Positions 33,833 through 43,139 of a DNA stretch of 64,000 bases are shown here, piece after piece. Where the stretch lies: contig NZ_JADEXQ010000016.1 of the NCBI RefSeq assembly GCF_015207035.1, forward strand, positions 1 through 64,000, written 5' to 3'. Under the pieces are notes generated by a model. The model did no database searches. It worked only from the letters and a program-made list of their open reading frames with translations, and had not been told where the DNA came from. How positions within the stretch are numbered: the stretch's first letter is position 1; each line of letters starts with the position of its first letter. Source of the DNA: Romeriopsis navalis LEGE 11480. GTDB taxonomy: Bacteria > Cyanobacteriota > Cyanobacteriia > Leptolyngbyales > Leptolyngbyaceae. The position numbers and the translations under genes are program-made.

Positions 33833-35604
33833 CTGGCAAACTGTTGGGCATAGAAGCCGGCATAGCGACCCTGCTCCGCAATCAGTTCTTCATGTGTGCC
33901 CGCTTCGACCACTTGACCTTTTTCCATCACGAGAATGCGATCGACGCGTCGAACGGTAGCCAAGCGGTGGGCAATGATAAACACGGTGCGACCTTGCATA
34001 ATCCGTTCTAGGGCTTCTTGGACCAAAGCTTCTGATTCAGAATCGAGGGCGGAAGTTGCTTCATCGAGGATCAGAATCTTGGGATCAAGCAAGATTGCGC
34101 GGGCGATGGCAATCCGCTGCCGTTGACCGCCGGAGAGATTCACTCCCCGTTCACCGACCCAGGTTTGATAGCCCTGGGGAAATTGGCTGATGAAACGGTG
34201 GGCATTGGCAATTTTGGCGGCACTTTCAACTGCCGCTAAATCGAATTTTGATTGACCAAAGGCAATGTTCTCGGCGATGGTGCCGGCAAACAAGGTGGTT
34301 TCCTGGGGAACAATCCCGATTTGGCGGCGCAGGCTAGTAAGTGTGGCATCGCGAATATCCATGTCGTCGATGCGAATTTGCCCGCCCTGGGGATCATAAA
34401 ACCGCGGGATTAAATTAACGAGTGTGGTTTTGCCGGCGCCGGATGCCCCAACCAAGGCAGTCATTTGACCTGGCATCGCGGTCACGTCAAGTCCTTGAAG
34501 GACTGGCCGGTCGGCTTCATATTCAAAATCAACTTGTTGAAATTCAACTTTCCCGACCATTTCGGGCATGACGATCGCGTTGGGCCGAGTCTTGACCGTT
34601 GGCGCAATTCGCTTGAGTTCAAAGATCCGGTCAACCGATGCTTCGCCTTGTTTAAAATCGTTGAAATTATTTGCCAGAATATTGACGGGGTCGATTAGCA
34701 TTGCGACGGCGGCCGCATAACTGGCAAAGGCTGCACCGGTGAGGTTGCCCTCCTGAATTTGCCATCCGGCCAAGACAAACAGCATCAGGACACTGATCGA
34801 GAGAATAAATCCCACGACGGGGTACTCGATCGCCCGTAGGCGTTCGATGTTGTACTTGGCTGTGCGATTATGTTCGGCGGCGACCTCAAAGCGTCGGTAC
34901 ATTTCGGATTCAGCCGCAAATGCTTTAATCAGGCGGATCCCACCAAAAATTTCAACTAGCTGGGACGACAGTTCTGAAAGTTGCTTTTGACTGCGATAGG
35001 AAAACCGTCGCATGCGCTCGCCAAACCAGCCAATTAGTAGGGCCATGACGGGGGCGATCAGAAAAATTGCGAGGGTCAGCTGCCAATTGAGCCAAATGAT
35101 ATAGGCCAGGAGGGTGGCCAATTGTAATAAGCAAGGAATGAACTGATGAAAAAACTTATGGGCCGCGTCGCCAATGCGATTGACGTCTTCCGTGACACGG
35201 TAAGTCAAATCGCCGGTCGGAGCGGTCTCAAAATAACTGAGGCTGAGTGATTGCAGATGGCCAAATAGGTCTTTACGGAGTCCGTGGGCCACATTGAAGG
35301 CCCCTTTGGCACTCAATGTATCCTGACCAAATTGCGCGATTTTCTGCACGGCCCAAATTGCGGCGACGAACAGGACCAAATCGAGAATATTCAGCACTTT
35401 GCCTTCATTGATGTAAGGCACAAGGCGTTGGGCTTGGTGGGCAAGCAGTGGCCAAGCGGTGTTAAATACTAAAGTGCACAGGAAAGCCCGGAAGAAGGTA
35501 CCGCGTTGTTGCCGGACATAGGGCAACAGTTGCTGATAGCTCGAATTTTGGTTAGCGCTAGAGTTTTTTTTCAAGATCGATGCGGATGGTAGAACGATCG
35601 GCAA
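33829..35604 (-). CDS. MsbA-like ABC exporter (fused permease and ATPase)
   Basis: 591 residues. Six membrane helices in residues 30-320 form the type IV exporter core, with SYFETAPTGDLTYRVTEDV near 120-138 as a coupling element. The nucleotide-binding half has Walker A GASGAGKTT near 390, Q-loop VPQETTLFAG near 435, signature LSGGQRQRIAIARA near 495-508, Walker B KILILDEATSAL near 515 and the H-loop in IIAHRLATV near 548. It probably works as a homodimer that exports lipid or peptide in the plasma membrane. The TTG start is forced: no ATG or GTG lies near the N-terminus. Substrate not predictable. Confidence 0.93.
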   Translation of the reverse strand: MPIVLPSASILKKNSSANQNSSYQQLLPYVRQQRGTFFRAFLCTLVFNTAWPLLAHQAQRLVPYINEGKVLNILDLVLFVAAIWAVQKIAQFGQDTLSAKGAFNVAHGLRKDLFGHLQSLSLSYFETAPTGDLTYRVTEDVNRIGDAAHKFFHQFIPCLLQLATLLAYIIWLNWQLTLAIFLIAPVMALLIGWFGERMRRFSYRSQKQLSELSSQLVEIFGGIRLIKAFAAESEMYRRFEVAAEHNRTAKYNIERLRAIEYPVVGFILSISVLMLFVLAGWQIQEGNLTGAAFASYAAAVAMLIDPVNILANNFNDFKQGEASVDRIFELKRIAPTVKTRPNAIVMPEMVGKVEFQQVDFEYEADRPVLQGLDVTAMPGQMTALVGASGAGKTTLVNLIPRFYDPQGGQIRIDDMDIRDATLTSLRRQIGIVPQETTLFAGTIAENIAFGQSKFDLAAVESAAKIANAHRFISQFPQGYQTWVGERGVNLSGGQRQRIAIARAILLDPKILILDEATSALDSESEALVQEALERIMQGRTVFIIAHRLATVRRVDRILVMEKGQVVEAGTHEELIAEQGRYAGFYAQQFAS

Positions 35605-35710
35605 AGAGAACTGAAATCCCCAGCCAATAGACTATCAGGATTAGGTACCGGGCCAAAAAGTTCCGAGTTGATTGATTGGAGTGCCAGACCCTCCATGATA
35701 ATTAATCCGC

Positions 35711-36334
35711 CTAGGGCCGGTGTTTTTGGGTTTGCCGGCGTCGCCAGATCCAACCACCGGCTACCAGTAATAAACCGATGAGAATATATTTTGAGATCGG
35801 CCCCAGATAAGTTTCAACCAGGCCATAGTTTTGGCCCAGGACATACCCGCTGTAGGTGAGCAGGGTGCACCATAGGGCGGTGCCGATCGTCGAATATAGG
35901 ATAAATGCCCCGATCGGCATGGCGTTGATTCCGGCTGGCACCGAAATGAGCGTGCGGACACCCGGCACCAGACGGCAGAGCAAAACGGCCATTCCACCGC
36001 GTTTATGAAACCAGTGGTTGGCTTTGCTGATATCTTCCCCGGAGATGGTGAGCCATTTGCCATAGCGATCGGCCAGTTGGCGAATCCGTGACTCACCGAA
36101 TAATTTCCCGATGTAGTACCAAGGCAATGCGCCAATTACGGTGCCAATCACGCCTGCCAGTACGGCATATTGGAAATTTAACTCGCCCTTCGATACCGTA
36201 AATCCCGCGAGGGGCATGATCAGTTCTGAGGGGATCGGCGGAAATAGATTTTCCAGAAACATGAGTAAACCGATCCCAAAGTAGCTGAGTCGTTCCATGA
36301 CCTGTGGGATCCATTCGAGTAGCCATTGGGTCAT
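35711..36334 (-). CDS. DedA family membrane protein
   Basis: 207 residues, five or more hydrophobic segments. Signature blocks: FPPIPSELIMPLAGFTVSKG near residues 33-52 with the conserved Glu, GTVIGALPWYYIGKLFG near 64-80, and LCRLVPGVRTLISVPAGINA near 115-134 with the paired Arg residues. DedA proteins are undecaprenyl-phosphate or phospholipid translocases linked to proton flux and envelope health. The gene is single, about 100 bp upstream of the ABC exporter on the same strand. Confidence 0.9.
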   Translation of the reverse strand: MTQWLLEWIPQVMERLSYFGIGLLMFLENLFPPIPSELIMPLAGFTVSKGELNFQYAVLAGVIGTVIGALPWYYIGKLFGESRIRQLADRYGKWLTISGEDISKANHWFHKRGGMAVLLCRLVPGVRTLISVPAGINAMPIGAFILYSTIGTALWCTLLTYSGYVLGQNYGLVETYLGPISKYILIGLLLVAGGWIWRRRQTQKHRP

Positions 36335-36496
36335 AGAGCTGTGCCAACGTGAGATAGCATCGGTGGAGAAATTTCAGATTGGTATCGTGATTCTGGATTC
36401 AGTCACGGTACTCGTTGCTCAAATATATCGATATCAACGCCATCAACTCACCGTGAATTTAACCACTTGTGGTCGGTTGAGGCAGTTTGAACTACG

Positions 36497-36568
<72 letters not shown>

Positions 36569-36835
36569 CATCACTGTTGAAGTAATGAAACACCCTACAA
36601 ATATAGCTTTTCCCTGGGGCTGTCAATCATCAAATATTCCAGATTGATTCCGTCCAGCCTGGGGTTTCGCATATAAAATATAGAGTCCCTGACTGTAGTT
36701 AAGTCTGCTGTATTGCTGATGTTCTTGCTGAAGATCTTCTGTTATCTTTTGCCTGTACCTCGGTAAGTTAGGCTTGCTGTAACAAATCTGCGTACCTAAT
36801 TCGTTCGACAGATATATCTCCGACTTGCGTGCGTT

Positions 36836-37522
36836 ATGTTTATTTTGAAGCGTCAGGATGTTGACATTACTAGCGTTCAGCATCCGACCAAAGACCAGAA
36901 AATCCCAATTCTGAACTACCAAGGCATGACGTTTCGTCTGCTGAATATCTTTCCGGCGAATCAGCAAGATGAAGCGCGGGCGCTGTGGCGTGAGCTTACG
37001 GATAATCAGGGCAAAGCCTGTGTCCTGCTGGAAGAAACAGAGCGTTACAGCATTTGGGGCAAGGTACGTTTAGAGCAGCTGGTGGGTGAACTGTCGGTGC
37101 CGAAGCCGTCCAAAGCGACCAGTGGCGGTGTTGTGTCGCCGGTTTTTACCCAGGCTTGTTTATTGATGCTGCAGGCGATCTACATTGATGTTGAAGATTT
37201 ACTCGGGGCCAAGCAGAGTGAAGCCTTTCAGCGGGATTTGATGCAGCTATTTAAGCAGGGACAGTTTGCGAATACGGCGACCCCCGATGCGGTGATTCAA
37301 CTCCTGACCTTTGATCCACTGAATAGTTTGCAGCCGCCACCATGGCAGGAACCACAGTTGGTCAAACTGTTGCAAGATATGCATCATTTGGGCAAAAGTT
37401 ATTTTGGTGGGAATTCTTTTAATAAGCGGGTTCTAGAAGCCTTAGACGATCTGTCATCCTATGATCGAACGCGGTTCTTGGAATGGCTTAAGCAGTCTCC
37501 AGCCGCTACTGTCTGGTTGTAG
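36836..37522 (+). CDS. Conserved cyanobacterial protein of unknown function
   Basis: 228 residues, soluble. N-terminus MFILKRQDVDITSVQHP, then NYQGMTFRLLNIFPANQQDE and ERYSIWGKVRLEQL near residues 70-83. The C-terminal half is helical. The sequence resembles a cyanobacteria-specific conserved family that I recall only as uncharacterised. No catalytic residues or membrane segment. It is followed by a membrane protein gene on the same strand at 98 bp. Confidence 0.75.
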   Translation: MFILKRQDVDITSVQHPTKDQKIPILNYQGMTFRLLNIFPANQQDEARALWRELTDNQGKACVLLEETERYSIWGKVRLEQLVGELSVPKPSKATSGGVVSPVFTQACLLMLQAIYIDVEDLLGAKQSEAFQRDLMQLFKQGQFANTATPDAVIQLLTFDPLNSLQPPPWQEPQLVKLLQDMHHLGKSYFGGNSFNKRVLEALDDLSSYDRTRFLEWLKQSPAATVWL

Positions 37523-37620
37523 GGCGATCGGGCTGAGTGAATGATCGTTGATGTGGACGATCGGGTAGTGTGGACCGATTTTAAGAACTGATTTATGTCC
37601 TGGTGTTTATGAGGAGTGCT

Positions 37621-38607
37621 GTGAAAAAGTCATCTCTTACGTTGTTTGCCATTCAATTTGAGATTCTATTCGGTTTTTTTACCCTGCTGTTTTTCTTGTT
37701 GTTTAGTTCAAGTGCGACTGGCCAGGGGTATCCGATTTGGTATAGCCGCGGTACGACCATCTTGGAGCTGTTTGCCTTTTTTCTGGCGATGATATTGTGT
37801 TTGCGCAATGCGTTTAGTTCGATGATTGTCAGTAGCCGTAAGGTGTGGTTGGGGATCGGGTTGGGGATGCTTTGCTACTTTGTGGGCAATATCTTTTTTG
37901 CTTACTGGGAGTTGGGTTTGAAACGTGAGCCCGATGTCTCCCCAGGAGATTTGTTCTATATCCTCAGCTATCTATTCCTAATGGTGTCGATGGGGTTAGC
38001 GGTGTTTGAGCGTCGCCTCAATCTTGAAGGTTGGCAATATGGTGTGATTGGGGCTGTGGGCGCGATGGGCGTGGTGGTCGCGATTGTTTTGTCTGCTGGT
38101 GATCAGCCAGCGGCTCCAGCCGCTCAGCTCAATCCTTTCCATACACCCAAGGCGATCGCCGCGCCTGTTCCAGTCAAAACTCCGCTGCTGCCGGTTCAAG
38201 TCGCCCCGAGTTTCGCGCCATTGGTGGCTCAGGCGGCAGCTCCAGTGACGACTGGCGTTCCGGGTTGGGTTGTGGCGATCGAGGGATTTCTCGATCCGTT
38301 TAAGGGCTTATTAGGCTTTTTGTATTTGATTGCGGATACTGTGCTGTTGATTATCGCCACAACGCTGTTTCTGGCGTTTTGGGGCGGACGGTTTGCCCAG
38401 TCTTGGCGGATGATTGCCGCAGCGACCTTTTGTCTCTACATTGCGGATGCGTGGTTTAAGTTTGCGACGACGCGTTTGCCGAACTATCAGAGTGGTGGCT
38501 TGTTAGAAGTGGGTTGGGTCCTCAGTGCAATTTTATTTGGCTTGGGTGCGGCCCTGGAATATCGCGCCAGTCACCAGCGCCGCGCCAGCTCGCGGCGGCG
38601 GGCATAG
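37621..38607 (+). CDS. Polytopic membrane protein with Pro/Ala-rich loop
   Basis: 328 residues from GTG 37621, chosen because GAGGAG lies 4 nt before it; an in-frame ATG at 37609 has no site. Hydrophobic segments near residues 10-30, 45-65, 80-100, 115-135 and 145-165. A Pro/Ala/Val-rich stretch at about 165-210 (loop) leads to further helices near 222-250, 260-280 and 300-320. Such alternation suggests 7-8 helices with a disordered loop. The C-terminal basic tail RRRA and a clear terminator follow. I recognise no family. Confidence 0.75.
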   Translation: MKKSSLTLFAIQFEILFGFFTLLFFLLFSSSATGQGYPIWYSRGTTILELFAFFLAMILCLRNAFSSMIVSSRKVWLGIGLGMLCYFVGNIFFAYWELGLKREPDVSPGDLFYILSYLFLMVSMGLAVFERRLNLEGWQYGVIGAVGAMGVVVAIVLSAGDQPAAPAAQLNPFHTPKAIAAPVPVKTPLLPVQVAPSFAPLVAQAAAPVTTGVPGWVVAIEGFLDPFKGLLGFLYLIADTVLLIIATTLFLAFWGGRFAQSWRMIAAATFCLYIADAWFKFATTRLPNYQSGGLLEVGWVLSAILFGLGAALEYRASHQRRASSRRRA

Positions 38608-38649
38608 GCCGCGGCGGCTGAGCTGCATGCGTAAAAATCTTGTTTTTCG

Positions 38650-38673
38650 CCCCGGCCATGTGCTGGGGTTTTT
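38650..38673 (+). terminator. Rho-independent terminator
   Basis: CCCCGGC (38650-38656) pairs with GCTGGGG (38662-38668), 7 bp with one G-T pair and a 5-nt loop, followed by TTTTT. It lies 42 bp after the stop of the membrane protein gene. Confidence 0.8.
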
Positions 38674-38753
38674 GCTGCGATCAGCGTGAATCGCACCCGC
38701 GGCTTAAAAGAAAAGGCTATGATGAGGAGAGATGTTAACTTGTGCAAAGTTTC

Positions 38754-39350
38754 ATGACGGCGATCGTTAATCCTTCCAAACAAATTCCTCAGACGACATG
38801 GCATCGCCTCAATCCAGTATGGGAAGCCAATGTGCAAGATGTTGAGCAGGGTGTGCCCCACGAGCGCCTGTCGCCCGCCTGGCAAGTCTTTTTGCTAGGG
38901 GATGGTTCGCCAACACGCCATTTGCGGTTGTTGACTGGGCACCCGACGGAGGTGGATGTGATTGATATGTCATCGATTGGTGATGACTTGGATCAAGCGC
39001 CCCAAATCGTTGAGAAAATTCCTGGCCCCCGAACGCGGCGTCAAGTGTGGCTGAAAAATGGGGGGCAGCGCTTAGCCTATGCCGCTTCCTGGTGGGAGCT
39101 GAGTCATGTGGATGAGTATTTACAAAATCGATCGTTGCCAATTTGGGCCAGCCTGGCGACCCGCCGGACGGAACTATACCGTGATGTACAGGGCCTTTAC
39201 TGTGGCTATAGTGAAGCCTTGTCAAAGACGTTTAACCATCCTGGGCCGTTCTGGGGCCGACATTATCTGTTCTGGCACCATGGTCAGCCCCTAACGCTAA
39301 TTTATGAGGTTTTTTCACCTCAATTACAGCAATACTTGGGTAAAAGCTAA
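38754..39350 (+). CDS. Chorismate pyruvate-lyase (cyanobacterial DUF98 type)
   Basis: 198 residues from ATG 38754; GTG 38742 is in frame four codons before. The family makes 4-hydroxybenzoate, the first step of plastoquinone synthesis in cyanobacteria. Seen blocks: LSPAWQVFLLGDGSPTRHLRLLTG (in parts), PRTRRQVWLKNGGQRLAYAASWW with a core Arg and LPIWASLATRRTELYRDVQG near residues 128-147. The fold is a beta-barrel with a central pocket and no cofactor. Assignment rests on these conserved segments. The stop overlaps the convergent acetyltransferase gene by 4 bp. Confidence 0.85.
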   Translation: MTAIVNPSKQIPQTTWHRLNPVWEANVQDVEQGVPHERLSPAWQVFLLGDGSPTRHLRLLTGHPTEVDVIDMSSIGDDLDQAPQIVEKIPGPRTRRQVWLKNGGQRLAYAASWWELSHVDEYLQNRSLPIWASLATRRTELYRDVQGLYCGYSEALSKTFNHPGPFWGRHYLFWHHGQPLTLIYEVFSPQLQQYLGKS

Positions 39351-40021
39351 CGGTTGGGCTCGTTGGTTTGGTGAGTCGCTGGTGGCGTCAATTTCGGTTG
39401 TAGCATTGTGCGTTCGTACTTGGCCTTGCAGGGGCTGCCCCAGCAGACTTGGCCTGCCGGTAGATCGCGTAGCACCGTGCTGCGGGCGCCGATAATACTG
39501 TTTGTGCCGATCGTGACGCCCGGTGCAATGAAGCAATCGGTCGCGATCCAGGCACCATTGCCGATTGTCACAGGTGCTGTGGTCAAGCCAAAACTTGGAT
39601 CTTGAACGTCATGGCTGCCAGTGCAGATGTAACTTTTCTGGGAGACGACGCAATGCTCCCCAATGTGGATGTGATCGAGGCTGTATAGCACAACATCATC
39701 CCCAATCCAGCTCCAGGCATCAATGCGAATTTTCCACGGATATGTAAAACGGGCAGTAGGTCGAATTAGCACGCCCTCGCCAATTTCCGCCCCAAACTGT
39801 CGTAGTATCCAGCAGCGTAAGCCACTGGCAAAATGCGGCGTTAGCGGAAAAGTAACGGCTTGGACCAACCACCAGAGTAAGATAAGCCAGCCGGGCCGTC
39901 CCCGATCGAAATGCGATTGGTCATAGGTGCGTAAGTCAATCCAAGGCCGATCATCGATCGATAATTCAGCTTGCGGTAACGCGTTCAGCGGTTGTTGCGC
40001 TAAATCTGGGTAAGTCAGCAT
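39347..40021 (-). CDS. WcaF-like acetyltransferase (left-handed beta-helix)
   Basis: 224 residues. Residues 90-200 carry hexapeptide repeats: GVLIRPTARFTYPWKIRIDAW, GDDVVLYSLDHIHIGEHCVV, then GAWIATDCFIAPGVTIG and GARSTVLRDLPAG. The family acetylates sugars of colanic-acid-like exopolysaccharides with acetyl-CoA as donor. His 144 or so in GSHDVQD is a candidate catalytic base. It lies upstream, on the same strand, of nothing but its convergent neighbour, and downstream of GT2 and WcaI-like genes, so it belongs to their glycan unit. Confidence 0.88.
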   Translation of the reverse strand: MLTYPDLAQQPLNALPQAELSIDDRPWIDLRTYDQSHFDRGRPGWLILLWWLVQAVTFPLTPHFASGLRCWILRQFGAEIGEGVLIRPTARFTYPWKIRIDAWSWIGDDVVLYSLDHIHIGEHCVVSQKSYICTGSHDVQDPSFGLTTAPVTIGNGAWIATDCFIAPGVTIGTNSIIGARSTVLRDLPAGQVCWGSPCKAKYERTMLQPKLTPPATHQTNEPNR

Positions 40022-40115
40022 GGGCGAAAGTGATGAAATTAGGTTTCACCCCCCGGTGCGAATCCAGCCTGTTGCAGCGAGGGGCAAGTGTGAATCATTT
40101 AAACCATCAAGCGCA

Positions 40116-41072
40116 CTACGATTCTGGTTGCGGTACACCCGCAATCATGGTTTCCGGAGTCGGTTTTGCGATTGCTACTTGCTGGCTACTATTGAACGTA
40201 CCGCCAAAATTCTTTAATTCGAAGAGTTTGACGCCGATTTGGTATTCGTACTGGCTGATCAAACGGGCATAGATATAGCCGGCTTTGCCGTCCAGAAATC
40301 CCAATTGGATAATGTAGACCAGGATAAATCGCAATAACGGCTTAAAGGGCAGATGCACCCAAATTCGTTTGAGGAAACGCTTGCGCTGAACAGCATTGCC
40401 AAAGAAGCTGCCACCGATCGTGCCATCATCGTTTTTGCCATTTAAGGTATTGAGATAAACCTGTGCTTCCCAGTTTGAGTAGCGGTTGTGGCGCGCAATC
40501 CACTGGAACATATCGCGGAAGTCGATATGGAGCATATCTTCTTTGAGATACTCGACTGGGCCATCGATCACGACATGCTCATGCACTTCATTGTCGCCGG
40601 TGTTCTGGATATTCTCTGTTTTGAGATTTTCGTAGCGCCCCAGCTTGTGTTTGAACAAGCGCAGGTTCCAGTCTGGATATTTGCCACCGTGCTCTAGCCA
40701 CTGCCCTAGGAAGAAAATCCGGCGGTTGAGATAATAACCAGCGCATTCATTCTGCTCGATGCGCTCGGCCATTTCGGCCCAAAGTTCCTCGGTAATGCGC
40801 TCGTCACAGTCGACGATTAAAACCCATTCGTTGCGGAAAGGTAGATTTTCCAGCGACCAATTTTTCTTCTTTGGCCAGCTCCCGTTGAACTCAAACTGGA
40901 CTACCTGTGCGCCGTAACTTTCTGAGATTTCGATCGACCGATCCGAGCTCTGTGAATCAACGACAAAAATTTCATCGGCCCGACTGAGGCTTTCTAGACA
41001 AGCCGGTAAGTTGGATTCTTCATTCTTGGCTGGAACGATAACAGAGATCGGAATTTTGGGCAGGGTATTCAT
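40116..41072 (-). CDS. Family 2 glycosyltransferase (WaaE/KdtX-like)
   Basis: 318 residues. Start MNTLPKIPISVIVPAKNEESN, then FVVDSQSSDRSIEISES near residues 36-52 and WVLIVDCDERITEEL near 83-97 with the D-x-D metal site. The later motif HEHVVIDGPVEYLKEDMLH near 166-184 and the helical C-terminus match the group of GT2 enzymes that modify LPS cores. It is the middle gene of a three-gene polysaccharide unit. Acceptor not predictable. Confidence 0.88.
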   Translation of the reverse strand: MNTLPKIPISVIVPAKNEESNLPACLESLSRADEIFVVDSQSSDRSIEISESYGAQVVQFEFNGSWPKKKNWSLENLPFRNEWVLIVDCDERITEELWAEMAERIEQNECAGYYLNRRIFFLGQWLEHGGKYPDWNLRLFKHKLGRYENLKTENIQNTGDNEVHEHVVIDGPVEYLKEDMLHIDFRDMFQWIARHNRYSNWEAQVYLNTLNGKNDDGTIGGSFFGNAVQRKRFLKRIWVHLPFKPLLRFILVYIIQLGFLDGKAGYIYARLISQYEYQIGVKLFELKNFGGTFNSSQQVAIAKPTPETMIAGVPQPES

Positions 41073-41202
41073 GTTGAGACTCTAAAAAATGCTTCACACG
41101 GTAAAGATGGCATCACCCAATGATCTTAGATTTCCCGACGGAGTAATTTAAGCTATCGGTGAAATTGCCGGTTCACAGGGCATACGTGACGCTCAAGTGG
41201 AC

Positions 41203-42492
41203 TTAGGAGGAAAGATTGGCGCTGGATTTCTTCGGGCGCAATGAGAAAATCCGATTGGCTTGGGTACTGGCCACAACCCTTTCGAATAGCGCTTCGTATT
41301 GATTGAGCGATTGCTCAAACGAGTAACGATCGAGGGCAAATTGGCGACCTTGCTTGCCAAATGCGGCGGCGAGTTCTGGATGCGCTTGCAGATGCAGAAT
41401 TGCGTCCGCTAGGGCTTGGGGATTTTCGGGTTCAACCACCATGCCCCCCCGGCTTTTTTCGATCGCTTTAGCCGCGCTGCCGGTACTGGGGACTGAGGCG
41501 ATCGCCGGACGACCACTGGCCAAAATGACCTGGGTTTTGGAGGGCATGTTAAACGACACAACATGACGCCGCTGGACAATTAAGCTGACATCGGCGGCGG
41601 CGAGCATTTCGGGTAAGCGTTCCCGCGGCTGAAATGGCAGCAGTTTGACGTTGCTTGCCCCTTGGGCATCGCAATATTCCTGGAGTTTGGCTAAGGCCCG
41701 CGACTCCCCGACAATCACAAACACAATTTCGGGGTTGTCTAGCATTTGGGTGGCGGCTTCAACGACCGTTTCCAAACCCTGGGTCAAAGCAATATTGCCA
41801 GAATAGAGGGCCACAAATTTTCCCTCAAGCCCGAATTCCCGCCGAAACGCATTGTCATCACGCTCTAAGGGCTGGATGAAATTTGTATTTACCCAATTGG
41901 GAATGCAGGTAATCTTTTCGGTTGGCACGCCTTTACTTGTGAGGTTATCGACAAAGCCATCGGCAATGACGCTGACTGTATGTGCTGTGCTGTAGGCAAA
42001 CTGCTCTAGTTTTTCCATCACGCGAATCAGTGCTGGATTTTTGAGCAAGCCCACATGGACTGCCGCCTCTGGCAGAATATCTTGTACGTTCAAGACTACC
42101 GGACAACGATAGAGCCAGCCGAGTAAGTTCGCTGGTACGGCGATCGGCAGTGGCGGTACCGTCAGCAAAATCACGTCTGGTCGCCAACCCCGTAGGGCTT
42201 GAACCATACTACTCATGACAAAACTGCCATCGAGCAGGACACGATCTACCAAATTCGGTTTAGGTTTAACCCAAACAAAACTGCGCTGGATGATCACGCC
42301 ATGGCGTTCCTCGGTTAGGTATAGTTTGTCCTCATAGCCATCGTAGATTTGACGTTGCGGGTAATTGGGCATGCCAGTGACGACGCGGACCTCATGGCCG
42401 CGTTTGACCAATCCTTCGGCCAGTTCGGTCATGAGTGGCGCGATGCCAATTGGTTCAGGGTAATAGTTGTAAGAGTAAATTAAAACTCGCAT
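41203..42492 (-). CDS. WcaI-like family 4 glycosyltransferase
   Basis: 429 residues from ATG 42492; upstream ATGs at 42504 and 42531 are in frame but MRVLIYSYNYYPEPIGIAPL is the standard start. Blocks: GMPNYPQRQIYDGY near residues 46-59, VLNVQDILPEAAVHVG near 125-140, then the C-terminal ALYSGNIALTQGLE near 225 and PSKTQVILASGRPAIASV near 335. That matches the colanic acid WcaI family. Cytoplasmic peripheral enzyme. First gene of the GT4-GT2-acetyltransferase unit. Donor unknown. Confidence 0.9.
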   Translation of the reverse strand: MRVLIYSYNYYPEPIGIAPLMTELAEGLVKRGHEVRVVTGMPNYPQRQIYDGYEDKLYLTEERHGVIIQRSFVWVKPKPNLVDRVLLDGSFVMSSMVQALRGWRPDVILLTVPPLPIAVPANLLGWLYRCPVVLNVQDILPEAAVHVGLLKNPALIRVMEKLEQFAYSTAHTVSVIADGFVDNLTSKGVPTEKITCIPNWVNTNFIQPLERDDNAFRREFGLEGKFVALYSGNIALTQGLETVVEAATQMLDNPEIVFVIVGESRALAKLQEYCDAQGASNVKLLPFQPRERLPEMLAAADVSLIVQRRHVVSFNMPSKTQVILASGRPAIASVPSTGSAAKAIEKSRGGMVVEPENPQALADAILHLQAHPELAAAFGKQGRQFALDRYSFEQSLNQYEALFERVVASTQANRIFSLRPKKSSANLSS

Positions 42493-43139
42493 AGCTCTTG
42501 TCATGAGGCGATCATTGCTGACGCATCCCACTAGGCAGGCTGATCATAAAACAGATCGACTGACTTGACGCGTGGGTGTCCGGCACTGTCCAGGTCTGGA
42601 ATTCGATTTGAGAAAATCTTCGGCAGCTTTGATGTGACTCGTAGTTAGCTGGAGCGTAGATGCTTTTGCTCTCAGTGCGTTGTTTGACTTAACCCTGTTT
42701 AAGTCTGGAAATCCAACGCCTACGGATCGACCATTGAACATGGTTGATCAAAATTCCGGTTATTCGATGTTCTAACGAACGATCGCTGCACCGAAACGTC
42801 ACCTAACTTAAGAATGCCCATTGGTAATTTTCCCACTACATGAGATCCACGCAATTGCCTGGTAACTCAGGGTTCGTGGAATTACACAAAGTTTTTAAAA
42901 TGTCTTGAAATAAAAAACTGTCGCGTAATTTTCACGATCGATATTGATTCGCTGCCGGGGTTGCAGCAGTCCCGTAGTCCCGCAGTGATAGCGGTCAGGC
43001 CAAGTGTTGCGCAGTTTTACGGATTGTTGGGTATCGCACCGTGTTAATACTGCGTTTAAAATGTAGCGAAAATCACTGACTCTGTGCTCTGCCGTTCAGT
43101 AGAGTTTCCTATTTTATTTTGTTGGGTAATTGATGAAGA
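42493..43139. other. Intergenic region, 647 bp, no gene seen
   Basis: Holds the promoter region of the WcaI-like gene and the 3' side of the dehydrogenase gene. GACTTAA (42686-42692) faces TTAAGTC (42699-42705) across 6 bp. A minus-strand frame at 42544-42741 is short and lacks a ribosome site or codon bias. No RNA gene was recognised. A run of A and T near 42890-42945 is AT-rich against the background. Confidence 0.4.

Noticed and set aside
36623-36967. 114-codon minus-strand frame
   Set aside because: Overlaps the start of the convincing conserved gene at 36836 and has no recognisable features.
40030-40100. Riboswitch-like segment GGTGCGAATCCAGCC
   Set aside because: It recalls the cobalamin riboswitch core but lies on the plus strand with no plus-strand gene after it, and the rest of the consensus is missing.
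42544-42741. 65-codon minus-strand frame in the long gap
   Set aside because: No ribosome site and no compositional or domain support.
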